Assembly (NCBI RefSeq): GCF_023509015.1
Contig: NZ_CP094975.1
Coordinates: forward strand, 2,985,501 to 3,049,500
Direction: 5' to 3'
DNA length: 64,000 nucleotides
Source of the DNA: Pseudomonas abieticivorans
GTDB lineage: Bacteria; Pseudomonadota; Gammaproteobacteria; Pseudomonadales; Pseudomonadaceae
In this document: positions 39,704-49,682 of the stretch, in pieces
How the letters are laid out: every line of letters begins with the position of its first letter
Numbering within the stretch: position 1 is the first letter of the stretch
Notes under the pieces: generated by a model
Database searches by the model: none
Seen by the model: the letters and a program-made list of their open reading frames with translations, nothing else
What the model was told of the DNA's origin: nothing
Translations under genes and position numbers: made by a program

Positions 39704-40444
39704 ATGCTGCAATTGCTTCGAGCCTCGTATTTGCTTGGATTGCTGATGCTGGCCCAACCGGCAGCCGCAGAAAAATTACGCTTGGTGGCTGACGCGTGGC
39801 CGCCATTTACCGATGCGACCATGGTCAATGGTGGCCTGGCCACGGAACTGGTGACCACGGCGCTGGCCAGGGCCGGCTACGCCAGTGACTTTGAACAGGT
39901 GCCCTGGGCGCGCGCCTTGTTGGGGATCGACGAGGGCCGTTACGACGTGCTGGTCAATGCCTGGTACAACGACGAGCGCACGCGCATCGGGCAGTTTTCC
40001 GGCAGCTACCTGCAAAACAAAATCCGCTTCATCAAGCGCAAGGAATCACCGATCACCTTCAATGGCGACCTGTCGGTGTTATACCCCTATCCGATCTCGA
40101 TCGTGCGCGGCTACGCCTATTCCGGCGAGTTCGACAACGACAACCAGTTGCAAAAAGTGCCGGTGCATAACTTCTCCATGGCCGTGCGCATGCTCGCGGC
40201 CGACCGGGTCAAGCTGACGCTTGAAGACGAATACGTGGCCCGCTATTACCTGAGCCGGGAAACGCCCCGGGTGCGCAACGCGGTGGAGTTCCTGCCGCAG
40301 GCGCTCAGCGTGAACAACCTGCATATCCTGGTGAGCCTTAAAACCCCTGGCCACGAGAAGATCGTGGCCGGCTTCAACAAGGCGATCGATGCCATGAAAG
40401 CCGATGGCAGCTACGATCGCCTGATGAAGCGGTACGGCATGTAA
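39704..40444 (+). CDS. Periplasmic substrate-binding protein (SBP_bac_3 type)
   Basis: 246 aa. A signal peptide (LLRASYLLGLLMLAQPAAA) precedes EKLRLVADAWPPFTDATMVN, VPWARALLGIDEGRYDVLVN and a C-terminal GFNKAIDAMKADGSYDRLMK, the standard order of the family. As with the protein at 10562-11380, no transporter genes adjoin it. AGGA eight bases before the ATG at 39704 supports that start over a TTG six bases earlier. Confidence 0.87.
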   Translation: MLQLLRASYLLGLLMLAQPAAAEKLRLVADAWPPFTDATMVNGGLATELVTTALARAGYASDFEQVPWARALLGIDEGRYDVLVNAWYNDERTRIGQFSGSYLQNKIRFIKRKESPITFNGDLSVLYPYPISIVRGYAYSGEFDNDNQLQKVPVHNFSMAVRMLAADRVKLTLEDEYVARYYLSRETPRVRNAVEFLPQALSVNNLHILVSLKTPGHEKIVAGFNKAIDAMKADGSYDRLMKRYGM

Positions 40445-42625
40445 TTACTCGGCCTTGCCCTTGATCAAGTGCGCCGCCAGCGTTCGTAGCGGGCCCAGTT
40501 GGCGGCAGATCAAGGCTAGTTGGGTTTGCACCAGCCGCTGGCCTTCGTCGATCTCGTCGGGCATCTGCTCAAGCTCGTTGGCCAGGGCTTCCTCGGCGTC
40601 GCTGTGGATGTCCACCGGTAACTTGCTGGCAAGGCTGGTGGCAATGCCTTCGATGCTCTTGACCAGTTGCTCGCCCGCACCCTCGATCAGGCCGTGGCGC
40701 ACCTCGTCGGGCAAGGCTGTCTCGCGGTGCGCGCCCAGGCCTGACAGGTAGCTGAGCAGGGTGTGCGACAGCACCAGGAAGCGAAAGCCCACGTCGGCTT
40801 CCTTACGGAAGTGCCCAGGCTCCATCAGCATGTTTGCCAGCGTGGTCGACAGCGCTGCATCGGCGTTGTGGGCGTTGCGCCGTGCCAGGCGGTAGGCCAG
40901 GTCATCTTTCTTGCCATTGGCGTACTGCTGCAATATCTGGCGCAGATAGACGCTGTTGCACGTCAGGGTGTTGCTCAGCACCTTGTTCAGCTTGCGGCCC
41001 TGCCAGTCTGGCAGAAACAGGAACACCGCCATGATTGCCACCAGGCTGCCGATCAGCGTGTCCATCAGCCGTGGCAAAAACAGCCCGTAGCCGTTGCCGA
41101 CCTGGTTGAAGCAAAACAGGATCATCAGGGTGATACCGGCCGTGGACACCGTGTAGCGGCTGGTACGGTTGGTGAAGAAGACCATGCCGGCGATCACTGC
41201 GAACATCGACTGGATGATCGAATTGGGGAACAGGTCGAACAGCACCCAGCCCACGGTCAGGCCGATGGCCGTGCCGATGATCCGCTGCCCCAGCTTGCGC
41301 CGCGTGGCGCCGTAGCTCGGCTGGCAGACGAACACCGTGGTCAGCATGATCCAATAGCCCTGGGTGGGGTGGATCAAGTGCACCAGGCCAAAGCACACCG
41401 CCAGTGCCAGGGGCAGGCGCAGGGCATGGCGGAACAGCAGCGAAGTGGGCGTGAGGTTCTGGCGGATGCGCCCCCAGATGTCTTTCAGGCTCTGGGGCGA
41501 GCGGTCCAGCAGGCTGCTGTCGCTGGCGTCGGCAAGTTTGTCCGGGTTGCTTGCATCGCTCAGCAGGCGGTCCAGGGTGCCCAGGTTGGCCGCCAGCGCC
41601 CGCAGCGAGCGCAGCAGGCCGCGCCAGGCCGGGTTGCTCTGGATGCGCAGGTGCTCAAGGGAGGCATGCAGGTCATTCAGGGCTTCGGCGAAATTGACGT
41701 CGAAGACAAACGGCTGGCGCAACTGGATCGATTCGGACAGCCGCTGGCAGGCCTTGCCCTGTTGGCGCAGCAGGCGCTGGCAGCGGAACAGCACGTCGCT
41801 GTGGAAGAACGCTTCGGCCAGGGCGTTGTAGGGGTAATGCGAAGAGCTGGCGCGCTCGTGCACGTCTTGGGCGAGGAAATACAGCTTCAGGTAGCGGCTG
41901 ACCTTGGAGCCTGGGCGGGTGCTGCCTACCCGGTGCAGGATGATTTCCTTGGTGGAGTTGAGCGCTGCCACCACGCGGCCGTTCTGCTTGGCCAGCTCCA
42001 GGCGCCGGCCTTCCACGTCCAGGCCGCGAATGGGCTCGAACAGGCTGGACTTGAGCTTGAGGTAGTAGCCCAGCTCGCGAAACAGCCGGGCCAGGGCCTG
42101 CTGCACCGGCTGGTTGGAAAACAGTGCCTGCCACAGCACCGAAAGGATGCCGTACCAGCCCGCCCCGGCCACCAGCAGCATCGGTTCGTGCCAGAAGTCC
42201 GTCACCTCGCCGCCGCGCTGGTCCACCCCGATCATGGTGTACACCGCGACGATCAGCGTCGCGTAGGCAATGGCGTTGTAGCGCTCGCCCAATGCACCCA
42301 GCATGGTCAGGCCAAAAGCGGCGAGCGAAAGTGCGCAGATGAACAGGATGGGGTAGGGGAACAGCAACTCCACCGACAGCGCCGAACAACTGAAGCACAC
42401 CAGGGTTACTGCCAGGGCCTTGGTACGGCCTTGCCAATTGTCGTCGGTCTCGGCCAGGGCCGAGGCGATGATCCCGAGGAAGATCGGGATCAGCAGGCGC
42501 ATTTCGTTCTGATACCAGCACAGCGCCATGCTGCCGGTCAGGGCGATGAACACCCTTACGCTGTAACTGAACTTGTCTAGCGCCCACAAGCGGCGCATGG
42601 ATTGGCGAAACGAGGTCGATGCCAT
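40445..42625 (-). CDS. yccS: YccS/FUSC-family inner-membrane protein
   Basis: 726 aa. Two blocks of membrane helices (about residues 20-160 and 395-535) each precede large cytoplasmic parts, the architecture of the YccS/YhfK and aromatic acid exporter-like FUSC family. Landmarks are FSYSVRVFIALTGSMALCWY near the N-terminus and TQGYWIMLTTVFVCQPSYGA, then TRRKLGQRIIGTAIGLTVGW in the second block. Function is presumed efflux, unproven. Its stop abuts the convergent binding-protein stop with no gap. Confidence 0.9.
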   Translation of the reverse strand: MASTSFRQSMRRLWALDKFSYSVRVFIALTGSMALCWYQNEMRLLIPIFLGIIASALAETDDNWQGRTKALAVTLVCFSCSALSVELLFPYPILFICALSLAAFGLTMLGALGERYNAIAYATLIVAVYTMIGVDQRGGEVTDFWHEPMLLVAGAGWYGILSVLWQALFSNQPVQQALARLFRELGYYLKLKSSLFEPIRGLDVEGRRLELAKQNGRVVAALNSTKEIILHRVGSTRPGSKVSRYLKLYFLAQDVHERASSSHYPYNALAEAFFHSDVLFRCQRLLRQQGKACQRLSESIQLRQPFVFDVNFAEALNDLHASLEHLRIQSNPAWRGLLRSLRALAANLGTLDRLLSDASNPDKLADASDSSLLDRSPQSLKDIWGRIRQNLTPTSLLFRHALRLPLALAVCFGLVHLIHPTQGYWIMLTTVFVCQPSYGATRRKLGQRIIGTAIGLTVGWVLFDLFPNSIIQSMFAVIAGMVFFTNRTSRYTVSTAGITLMILFCFNQVGNGYGLFLPRLMDTLIGSLVAIMAVFLFLPDWQGRKLNKVLSNTLTCNSVYLRQILQQYANGKKDDLAYRLARRNAHNADAALSTTLANMLMEPGHFRKEADVGFRFLVLSHTLLSYLSGLGAHRETALPDEVRHGLIEGAGEQLVKSIEGIATSLASKLPVDIHSDAEEALANELEQMPDEIDEGQRLVQTQLALICRQLGPLRTLAAHLIKGKAE

Positions 42626-42741
42626 GTAGGGGGGCGAACCTGGGCAGTTGATCTAAATAGAGCCGGTGTGTGGCGGCGATTCGTTGTCGCCGTTCACTTA
42701 TTACCAGCAAAATTTGTTCCGTGATACAGCCATCGTCCAGA

Positions 42742-43920
42742 TTATACGTATTGCGCCGCGGCATAGGCCGAGGCCCAGGCCCACTGGAAGTTGAAGCCGC
42801 CCAAGTGGCCGCTCACGTCCAGCACTTCGCCAACGAAATACAGGCCAGGGCTTTTCAGCGACTCCATGGTCTTGGACGACACCTCTTTGGTGTCGACGCC
42901 GCCCAGGGTCACTTCAGCGGTGCGATAACCTTCGGTACCCGCGGGTACGACCTGCCAGCTACCGATTTTGCTGGCGATCTCGTTCAGCTCGGCCGGGGTG
43001 TACTGCTTCATCGGCTTGGAGGTGAACCAGTGATCGGCCAGCAGGTTGGCCATCTTCTTGGTGAAAATCTCGCCCAAAAGGGTCTTGAGCTCGGAGTTCG
43101 GCCGTTCGGCCTGCTGCTGTTGCATCCACTGCAAGGCGTCGTGATCGGGCAGCAGGTTGATCTCCACCGCATCGCCAGGGTGCCAGAACGAGGAGATCTG
43201 CAAGATTGCCGGGCCGCTGAGGCCGCGGTGGGTGAACAGGATGTTCTCGCGAAAGCTCTGGTCGTTGCAGCTCACCAGGCAGTCCACCGAGGTGCCGGAC
43301 AGCTCGGTGCACAAGTCCTTGAGCTGGTCGGTGATGGTAAACGGCACCAGGCCTGCGCGGGTGGCCAGCACGGTGTGACCGAACTGGCGGGCGATCTGGT
43401 AGCCGAAGCCGGTGGCGCCCAAGGTCGGGATCGACAGGCCGCCGGTGGCCACCACCAGCGACTGGCAGTTGATGTCGCCCATGCTGGTGCTCAGCAAGTA
43501 CCCGTTTTCCAGCTTTTCGATCTGCTGCACCGAGGTGTCCAGGCGCAGGTCGACCTTGGCCTGCGCGCACTCGTCGAGCAGCAGGCCGAGGATGTCACTG
43601 GACTTGTTGTCGCAGAACAACTGGCCGAGCTTTTTCTCGTGGTACGGCACGCCGTGCTTGGCCACCAGGGCGATGAAATCCCATTGGGTGTAGCGGGCCA
43701 GGGCCGACTTGCAGAAGTGCGGGTTGTGCGAGAGGAAGTTCGCAGGCTCGGTGTACAGGTTGGTGAAGTTGCAACGGCCACCACCGGACATGAGGATTTT
43801 TTTGCCGGCTTTGTTGGCGTGGTCGATGAGCAGGACCGAGCGCCCGCGAGCCGCGGCGGTCAATGCGCACATCAGGCCTGCGGCGCCGGCGCCGATGATG
43901 ACGACTTCGGTGGTGCGCAC
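42742..43920 (-). CDS. HI0933/YhiN-family FAD-dependent oxidoreductase
   Basis: 392 aa. The Rossmann FAD motif VVIIGAGAAGLMCALTAAAR is at the N-terminus, followed by GKKILMSGGGRCNFTNLYTE, the hallmark of the HI0933-like (BaiN/YhiN) flavoproteins. VATGGLSIPTLGATGFGYQI and a C-terminal GHLGGFNFQWAWASAYAAAQ bind FAD. The reaction is not established for this subgroup. Stands alone between yccS and dbpA. Confidence 0.92.
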   Translation of the reverse strand: MRTTEVVIIGAGAAGLMCALTAAARGRSVLLIDHANKAGKKILMSGGGRCNFTNLYTEPANFLSHNPHFCKSALARYTQWDFIALVAKHGVPYHEKKLGQLFCDNKSSDILGLLLDECAQAKVDLRLDTSVQQIEKLENGYLLSTSMGDINCQSLVVATGGLSIPTLGATGFGYQIARQFGHTVLATRAGLVPFTITDQLKDLCTELSGTSVDCLVSCNDQSFRENILFTHRGLSGPAILQISSFWHPGDAVEINLLPDHDALQWMQQQQAERPNSELKTLLGEIFTKKMANLLADHWFTSKPMKQYTPAELNEIASKIGSWQVVPAGTEGYRTAEVTLGGVDTKEVSSKTMESLKSPGLYFVGEVLDVSGHLGGFNFQWAWASAYAAAQYV

Positions 43921-43957
43921 TGCTTGTTCCTCTGCTGATCGTTATGTTCGCGGTGTT

Positions 43958-44021
43958 TGGTTCGCGGATAAATCCGCTCCTACGGCGATCGTTGTAGGGG
44001 CGGGTTTATTCGCGAACAGGC
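43958..44021. repeat. REP pair
   Basis: TTCGCGGATAAATCCGCTCC and GGGGCGGGTTTATTCGCGAA between dbpA and the HI0933-type gene. Confidence 0.88.
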
Positions 44022-44029
44022 CACCCCAG

Positions 44030-45415
44030 TTACAGGATGCGCACGCGCAGCGAGCGGCCTTTGATCTTGCCGTTGTTCAAGCGCTGCAACGCCTGGTTGG
44101 CGATGCTGCGTTCCACGGCCACGTAGGCCTGGAAGTCGAAGATCGCGATCTTGCCAACCTGGGCGCCGGGGATGCCGGCGTCGCCGGTAAGGGCGCCGAG
44201 GATGTCGCCGGGGCGCACCTTGTCCTTGCGGCCCGCGGCAATGCACAGGGTGGACATGACCGGCAGCAGCGGCGCGCCGCCCTTGGAGGTCAGGTTGCTG
44301 AGGTCGTCCCAGGTCAGCGGGGCTTTCTGCAATTGCTCCACGGCCTGGGCGCGGTGCGCTTCGGCGGGGGCGACGAAGCTGATCGCCAGGCCCGACTCAC
44401 CAGCACGGCCGGTACGGCCCACGCGGTGGATGTGGATTTCCGAATCACGGGCCAGCTCCACGTTGATCACCATGTCCAGCGCATCGATGTCCAGGCCGCG
44501 GGCAGCTACGTCGGTGGCCACCAGTACCGAGGTGCTGCGGTTGGCGAACATGGCCAGCACCTGGTCGCGGTCACGCTGCTCCAGGTCGCCGTGCAGGGCC
44601 ACGGCGCTGATGCCTTTGGCCACCAGGTGGTCGACGGTTTCCTGCACTTGCTGCTTGGTGAAGCAGAACGCCACGCACGACTGCGGACGGAAGTGCGCCA
44701 GGGCCTTGACCACGGCGTCCATGCGCTCGTCCGGGGAGATCTCGTAGAAGCGCTGTTCGATCTGGCTGTCGGTGTGCAGGGCTTCGGCCTTCACGGTTTG
44801 CGGGGTGCGCATGAACTTGGAGGCCAGTTGCTTGATGCCCACCGGGTAGGTGGCCGAGAACAGCAGGGTCTGGCGGCGCTCCGGGGTCTGCTCGATGATG
44901 TTTTCGATGGAGTCGTAGAAGCCCATGTCCAACATGCGGTCGGCCTCATCGAGGACCAGGGTGTTCAAGCCGTCGAGCAGCAGCGAGCCTTTGCGCAGGT
45001 GCTGCTGGATGCGCCCCGGGGTGCCGACGATGATGTGCGCGCCGTGTTCCAGCGAAGCGATCTGCGGGCCAAAGGACACGCCGCCGCACAGGGTCAGCAC
45101 TTTGATGTTGTCTTCGGCGCGGGCCAGGCGGCGGATTTCCTTGGCGACCTGGTCGGCCAGCTCGCGGGTCGGGCACAGGACCAGCGCCTGGCAACCAAAG
45201 AATCGCGGGTTGATCGGGTTCAGGAGGCCGATGCCGAACGCGGCCGTCTTGCCGCTGCCGGTCTTGGCCTGGGCGATCAGGTCCATCCCCTTGAGGATCA
45301 CCGGCAAGCTCTGCGCCTGGATCGGCGTCATTTGGGCATACCCGAGGGATTCCAGGTTGGCCAGCATGGCGGCGGACAAAGGCAGAGTGTTAAAAGCGGT
45401 GGCGATGGTGGTCAC
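44030..45415 (-). CDS. dbpA: ATP-dependent RNA helicase DbpA
   Basis: 461-aa DEAD-box helicase that acts on 23S rRNA during 50S assembly. Q motif YAQMTPIQAQSLP, Walker [30 protein letters not shown] and HRVGRTGRAGE are all present. The C-terminal RNA-binding domain (VGKIAIFDFQAYVAVERSIA) targets hairpin 92 in DbpA proteins and separates it from RhlE. I use GTG at 45415 (MTTIATAFNTLPLSAAML), the start I associate with Pseudomonas DbpA; a TTG at 45430 would add five residues. Confidence 0.93.
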   Translation of the reverse strand: MTTIATAFNTLPLSAAMLANLESLGYAQMTPIQAQSLPVILKGMDLIAQAKTGSGKTAAFGIGLLNPINPRFFGCQALVLCPTRELADQVAKEIRRLARAEDNIKVLTLCGGVSFGPQIASLEHGAHIIVGTPGRIQQHLRKGSLLLDGLNTLVLDEADRMLDMGFYDSIENIIEQTPERRQTLLFSATYPVGIKQLASKFMRTPQTVKAEALHTDSQIEQRFYEISPDERMDAVVKALAHFRPQSCVAFCFTKQQVQETVDHLVAKGISAVALHGDLEQRDRDQVLAMFANRSTSVLVATDVAARGLDIDALDMVINVELARDSEIHIHRVGRTGRAGESGLAISFVAPAEAHRAQAVEQLQKAPLTWDDLSNLTSKGGAPLLPVMSTLCIAAGRKDKVRPGDILGALTGDAGIPGAQVGKIAIFDFQAYVAVERSIANQALQRLNNGKIKGRSLRVRIL

Positions 45416-45472
45416 GGGACTGGCCTGCAAAACAAAATGTCGCGCAGTGTACCAGTCTCGTGGCCTTTGGCC

Positions 45473-46900
45473 CTAAGGCTCTATCTCAGGTTCCGGACGA
45501 ACAGCGTTTTGCGAGGGCTTGTTCGACAGTTGCGCGAAGATGGCCGCAGCCAGCATGGTCATGACCCCGATGGTCAGGAAGGTCAACTGGAAGGCGCCCA
45601 GGGTGGTGCTCACGCCTTCGCCGGTACCGGCTGCGGTAAAGCCGCCCAGCAGTGCGCCGGCGCAGGCCACGCCCAGGCTCATGGCCAACTGCGCCACCAC
45701 CGATAACAGGCTGTTGCCGCTGCTGGCGCTGGCATCGTCCAGGTCGATCAGGGTCACGGTGTTCATGGCGGTGAACTGCATCGAGTTCACGGCGCCCAGC
45801 AACCCCAGTTGGATCAACAGCACCCAGTACGGCGTTTCGGGCGAGATCAGGCCCAGGCTTGCCAGCAGCGCACCCAGTAGCAACGTATTGCCGGTGAGAA
45901 TCACGCGGTAACCAAAGCGTTCGATCAACGGCCGGGCCAGGGATTTGGCCAGCATTGCCGAGGCTGCGAGCGGGATCATGCTCATGCCTGCCTGGGAAGG
46001 TGAATAACCCATGGCCACTTGCAGCAGCAGCGGCACCAGGAACGGCAGCGCGCCGCCGCCCAGGCGGGCGAACAGGTTGCCCAGAATGCCGACGGCGAAG
46101 CTGCGGGTGCGAAACAGCGTGGGCGAAAACAGCGCGTTCTCGGTATGGCCGGCGCGCAACCAGTACGCGGCCAGGCACGCCATGCCGGCGAACAACAGCA
46201 ACATCACCCGCAAATGCGGCAGTTGCAACTCCCCCAGGCCTTCCATGGCGATGGTGATGAGCACCATCGCCGCGCCAAACAGCAAAAAGCCCATGCTGTC
46301 GAAACGGGTACGGGTAGCGCCGCGCAAATCCGGGATCAATTGCCAGATCGCCCAGCAACCAAGCAGCCCCACCGGCAGGTTGATCAAAAAGATCCAGTGC
46401 CAGCTCAGGTATTCCACCATCCAGCCGCCCAGCGTCGGGCCGATCAGTGGCCCCAATAGGCCCGGCACGGTAACGAAACTCAAGATGCGCACCAGTTCCG
46501 AGCGCGGGTAGGCGCGCAAGATCACCAGCCTGCCGACCGGTAGCATCAGCGAACCGCCCAGGCCTTGCAGGATGCGCGCGCACACCAGTGCTGTGAGGCT
46601 GGTGGACAATGCGCAAGCCAGTGAACCCAAGGTGAACAGCATGATCGCGCTGAAAAATACCCGCTTGGTGCCGAACCGATCGGAGATCCAGCCGGAGGCC
46701 GGGATCAGCAGTGCGACGGTGAGCATGTAGGCGATGACCACCGACTGCATGCGCAGGGGGTTTTCGGCCAGGTCGCGGGCCATGGAGGGCAGGGCAGTGT
46801 TGAGGATGGTCCCGTCGAGGGACTGCATGAAGAAGGCGATGGCCACCACCCAGGGCAGCCAGCGGGCGGTACGGGCGTCGAGGAGCGGGCGGTTGGGCAT
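45473..46900 (-). CDS. MFS multidrug transporter, DHA2 family (MdtD-like)
   Basis: 475-aa major facilitator with about 14 membrane helices, as in the DHA2 drug:H+ antiporters. FFMQSLDGTILNTALPSMAR is the DHA2 motif D1 region, ISDRFGTKRVFFSAIMLFTL is motif A, and RILQGLGGSLMLPVGRLVIL follows. VPGLLGPLIGPTLGGWMVEY is motif C of antiporters. Substrate unknown; no membrane-fusion or regulator gene adjoins it. Confidence 0.92.
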   Translation of the reverse strand: MPNRPLLDARTARWLPWVVAIAFFMQSLDGTILNTALPSMARDLAENPLRMQSVVIAYMLTVALLIPASGWISDRFGTKRVFFSAIMLFTLGSLACALSTSLTALVCARILQGLGGSLMLPVGRLVILRAYPRSELVRILSFVTVPGLLGPLIGPTLGGWMVEYLSWHWIFLINLPVGLLGCWAIWQLIPDLRGATRTRFDSMGFLLFGAAMVLITIAMEGLGELQLPHLRVMLLLFAGMACLAAYWLRAGHTENALFSPTLFRTRSFAVGILGNLFARLGGGALPFLVPLLLQVAMGYSPSQAGMSMIPLAASAMLAKSLARPLIERFGYRVILTGNTLLLGALLASLGLISPETPYWVLLIQLGLLGAVNSMQFTAMNTVTLIDLDDASASSGNSLLSVVAQLAMSLGVACAGALLGGFTAAGTGEGVSTTLGAFQLTFLTIGVMTMLAAAIFAQLSNKPSQNAVRPEPEIEP

Positions 46901-46924
46901 GAAGTCCCTTTCTTGTTTTCTTTA

Positions 46925-46980
46925 GGGCCTCTTCGCGGATCAATCCGCTCCTACGGGAGCGGCTTTATCCGCGAAGGGTT
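46925..46980. repeat. REP pair
   Basis: TTCGCGGATCAATCCGCTCC and GGAGCGGCTTTATCCGCGAA, separated by only a few bases. Confidence 0.88.
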
Positions 46981-46991
46981 CAGCGCACATC

Positions 46992-47687
46992 TTAGATCGG
47001 GCAACCCTTGCTGCGCAGGATGGCGTCGAAACGATCCGGGTCCAGGGTGCCGGCTTCGATGGCCGCCAGGGTGGCCTGTTCACGGGCCAGCAGGTCGTGG
47101 CAGCGGATCAGCAGTTCCGGCAGCTCCGAGCGGGCAGCAGCCACTACGCCATCGCCATCGCCGATCATCAGGTCGCCGGGCATTACCAGCATGCCGGCAC
47201 AGGAGATCGGCACGTTGATTTCGCCGCCACCGTCGGTGCTCGGGCCGCGGTGCACGCCGCCGATCGCATAGGCCGGCAGTTCGCCGGTCTGCCACTCGTC
47301 GAGGTCGCGCAGGGCGCCGTTGATCACCACGCCGACGATGCCGGCCTTCAGGGCCATGGCGCGCATGATGCCGCCGAACACTGCGCGGGTCAGGTCGGCG
47401 CTGCCGTCGATCACCAGCACGTCACCGGGGCGGGCCATCTGCATGGCCTTGAGGATCATCAGGTTGTCGCCAGGGCGAACGCGCACGGTCAGGGCGCTGC
47501 CGAGCATCGGCTGGTTGCCGTGAAACGGCTTGAGGCCCAGCCCGCCGACGTTGCGGCCCAGGCAGTCACTGACGGCCGCGGCCGGGATTTTGCTGAATTC
47601 TTTCAGCCATTTCGGATCGAGTGGCTCGACATTTGGATTGATCAGGTAGCCCGTGGGCCATTTGCTCGAGGAAACGACATCAAACAT
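46992..47687 (-). CDS. RraA-fold protein (HMG/CHA aldolase or oxaloacetate decarboxylase-like)
   Basis: 231 aa with the RraA/dimethylmenaquinone methyltransferase-like fold. The order is IPAAAVSDCLGRNVGG, ALTVRVRPGDNLMILKAMQM, VLVIDGSADLTRAVFGGIMR and GIVGVVINGALRDLDEW, where a conserved Arg-Asp pair and acidic residues would hold the divalent metal. Relatives are 4-hydroxy-4-methyl-2-oxoglutarate aldolases and oxaloacetate decarboxylases; true RNase E inhibitors are shorter. It stands alone between the MFS gene and betA, so the substrate is open. Confidence 0.82.
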   Translation of the reverse strand: MFDVVSSSKWPTGYLINPNVEPLDPKWLKEFSKIPAAAVSDCLGRNVGGLGLKPFHGNQPMLGSALTVRVRPGDNLMILKAMQMARPGDVLVIDGSADLTRAVFGGIMRAMALKAGIVGVVINGALRDLDEWQTGELPAYAIGGVHRGPSTDGGGEINVPISCAGMLVMPGDLMIGDGDGVVAAARSELPELLIRCHDLLAREQATLAAIEAGTLDPDRFDAILRSKGCPI

Positions 47688-47835
47688 GAGAAAGCCTCAA
47701 AGCCGGCAAGCGCCAGCGTGTGGGGTGGGGCGGGGTGTTTAGCTTAGGCCTCTGCGATGATTTGTCGCAAGAGTGGGGGAGGATTTGTACGGCTGACGGG
47801 GCTGGAATTTACATTTGGCCGCTCATGAATCCGCC

Positions 47836-47862
47836 CCTTCTGCAGGAGCGGATTCATCTACG
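47836..47862. repeat. Single REP element
   Basis: GCAGGAGCGGATTCATCTAC followed by GAA: one REP with a CGC to TAC change in the arm, next to the betA stop. The surrounding gap (47688-47877) is otherwise featureless. Confidence 0.75.
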
Positions 47863-47877
47863 AAACAAACGACGCAA

Positions 47878-49581
47878 TTACTGCGCCGTACGGCTCACTT
47901 CGCGCAGCGGTGTTTTACGCACCGGTGCATCACCTGCCACATAGTAATCGGCCGTGCTGCGTGGCAATGGCTGGCGGCCACGGATCTTGTCGGCGATTTT
48001 CTCGGCGATCATGATCGTTGGCGCGTTCAGGTTGCCGGTGGTGATGATCGGCATGATCGACGCATCGACCACGCGCAGGGCCTGCAAGCCGTGCACGCGG
48101 CCCTGGTTGTCGACCACGGCCATCTCATCGGTGCCCATCTTGCACGAACAGGACGGGTGGAACGCAGTTTCGGCGTGTTCACGCACGAACTTGTCCAATT
48201 GCTCGTCGGTTTGCACGTCGATGCCCGGGCTGATCTCGCGGCCACGGTAAGCGTCCAGTGCCGGCTGCTGCATGATCTCGCGGGTCAGGCGGATGCCGTC
48301 ACGGAATTCTTGCCAGTCCTGTTCGGTGGACATGTAATTGAACAGGATGCTTGGGTACTCGCGCGGGTTCTTGGACTTGACGTGCACGCGGCCACGGCTA
48401 GGCGAACGCATGGAGCCCACGTGGGCCTGGAAGCCGTGCTCCTTGACGCCGTTGCTGCCGTTGTAATTGATGGCCACCGGCAGGAAGTGGTACTGGATGT
48501 TCGGCCAGTCGAACTCTGGGCGCGAACGGATAAAGCCGCCGGCCTCGAACTGGTTGCTGGCACCAATGCCAGTGCCGTTGAACATCCACTCGGCACCGAT
48601 GGCCGGCTGGTTCCACCACAGCAGCGAAGGGTACAGCGACACCGGCTGGGTGCAGGCGTATTGCAGGTACATTTCCAAGTGGTCCTGCAGGTTCTGGCCA
48701 ACACCCGGCAGGTCGTGCACCAGCGCGATGCCCAGGCTTTCGAGCAGGGCGGCGGGGCCCACGCCGGAACGCTGGAGCACTTGCGGCGAGGCGATGGCGC
48801 CGCTGCACAACAGCACTTCCTTGCGCGCGGTGGCCTTGGTGACGGTGGTGCTGTCGCCCACCAGGTACTCGACGCCCACGGCACGCTTGCCTTGGAATAC
48901 GATTTTGTCGGTCAGGGCATGGGTGACGATGGTCAGCGTGGAGCGCTGCTTGGCCACGTCCAGGTAACCGCGTGCCGTGCTGGCGCGGCGGCCTTTAGGC
49001 GTGACGGTGCGGTCCATCGGGCCGAAGCCTTCTTGCTGGTAACCGTTCAAGTCGTCGGTGCGCGGGTAGCCGGCCTGCACGCCGGCCTCGACCATGGCGT
49101 GGAACAGCGGGTTGTTGCCGGCCTTGGGCGTGGTCACGCTGACCGGGCCTTCGCCACCGTGGTAATCGTTAGGGCCGATGTCGCGGGTTTCCGCCTTGCG
49201 GAAATACGGCAGGCAGTCCAGGTAGGTCCAGTCTTCCAGGCCTGGCAGTTTCGCCCAGCCGTCGTAGTCCATGGCATTGCCGCGGATGTAGCACATGCCG
49301 TTGATCAGCGACGAGCCGCCCAGGCCCTTGCCGCGGCCGCATTCCATCCGGCGGCCGTCCATGTGTGGTTCTGGATCGGTCTCGTAGGCCCAGTTGTAGC
49401 GGCGGCCTTGCAGTGGGAAGGCCAGTGCAGCCGGCATCTGGGTACGGAAATCGAAGCGATAGTCCGGGCCGCCGGCTTCCAGCAGCAGGACGGTCACGCC
49501 CTGGTCTTCGGTCAGGCGGGTGGCCAGGGTGTTACCGGCAGAGCCGGCACCGATGATGATGTAGTCGAATTCTTGGGACAT
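47878..49581 (-). CDS. betA: Choline dehydrogenase
   Basis: 567-aa GMC-family flavoprotein oxidising choline to betaine aldehyde (and on to betaine) at the inner membrane. [20 protein letters not shown] binds [23 protein letters not shown] is GMC signature 1 and [16 protein letters not shown] signature 2. The active-site His is in [13 protein letters not shown]. The ATG at 49581 (MSQEFDYI) has GAGGGTG upstream; the GTG at 49590 is too close to that site. It is the last gene of betIBA. Confidence 0.97.
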   Translation of the reverse strand: MSQEFDYIIIGAGSAGNTLATRLTEDQGVTVLLLEAGGPDYRFDFRTQMPAALAFPLQGRRYNWAYETDPEPHMDGRRMECGRGKGLGGSSLINGMCYIRGNAMDYDGWAKLPGLEDWTYLDCLPYFRKAETRDIGPNDYHGGEGPVSVTTPKAGNNPLFHAMVEAGVQAGYPRTDDLNGYQQEGFGPMDRTVTPKGRRASTARGYLDVAKQRSTLTIVTHALTDKIVFQGKRAVGVEYLVGDSTTVTKATARKEVLLCSGAIASPQVLQRSGVGPAALLESLGIALVHDLPGVGQNLQDHLEMYLQYACTQPVSLYPSLLWWNQPAIGAEWMFNGTGIGASNQFEAGGFIRSRPEFDWPNIQYHFLPVAINYNGSNGVKEHGFQAHVGSMRSPSRGRVHVKSKNPREYPSILFNYMSTEQDWQEFRDGIRLTREIMQQPALDAYRGREISPGIDVQTDEQLDKFVREHAETAFHPSCSCKMGTDEMAVVDNQGRVHGLQALRVVDASIMPIITTGNLNAPTIMIAEKIADKIRGRQPLPRSTADYYVAGDAPVRKTPLREVSRTAQ

Positions 49582-49627
49582 GGAATGCACCCTCGTTGAG
49601 TGGGTTCAGGTCGGGGAGGTCGTGCGG

Positions 49628-49672
49628 GACGGTTCGCGGATGAATCCGCTCCTACAGGGGCGCGGATTCAGC
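49628..49672. repeat. REP element between betB and betA
   Basis: TTCGCGGATGAATCCGCTCC, with a degraded partner GGGGCGCGGATTCA. It may reduce betA expression relative to betB. Confidence 0.82.
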
Positions 49673-49682
49673 CAGGGGGGTG

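Noticed and set aside
40763..42580. 605-codon plus-strand frame opposite yccS
   Set aside because: Antisense shadow with strong Gln/His/Val bias.
47815..49599. 594-codon plus-strand frame opposite betA
   Set aside because: Antisense to an intact GMC dehydrogenase.
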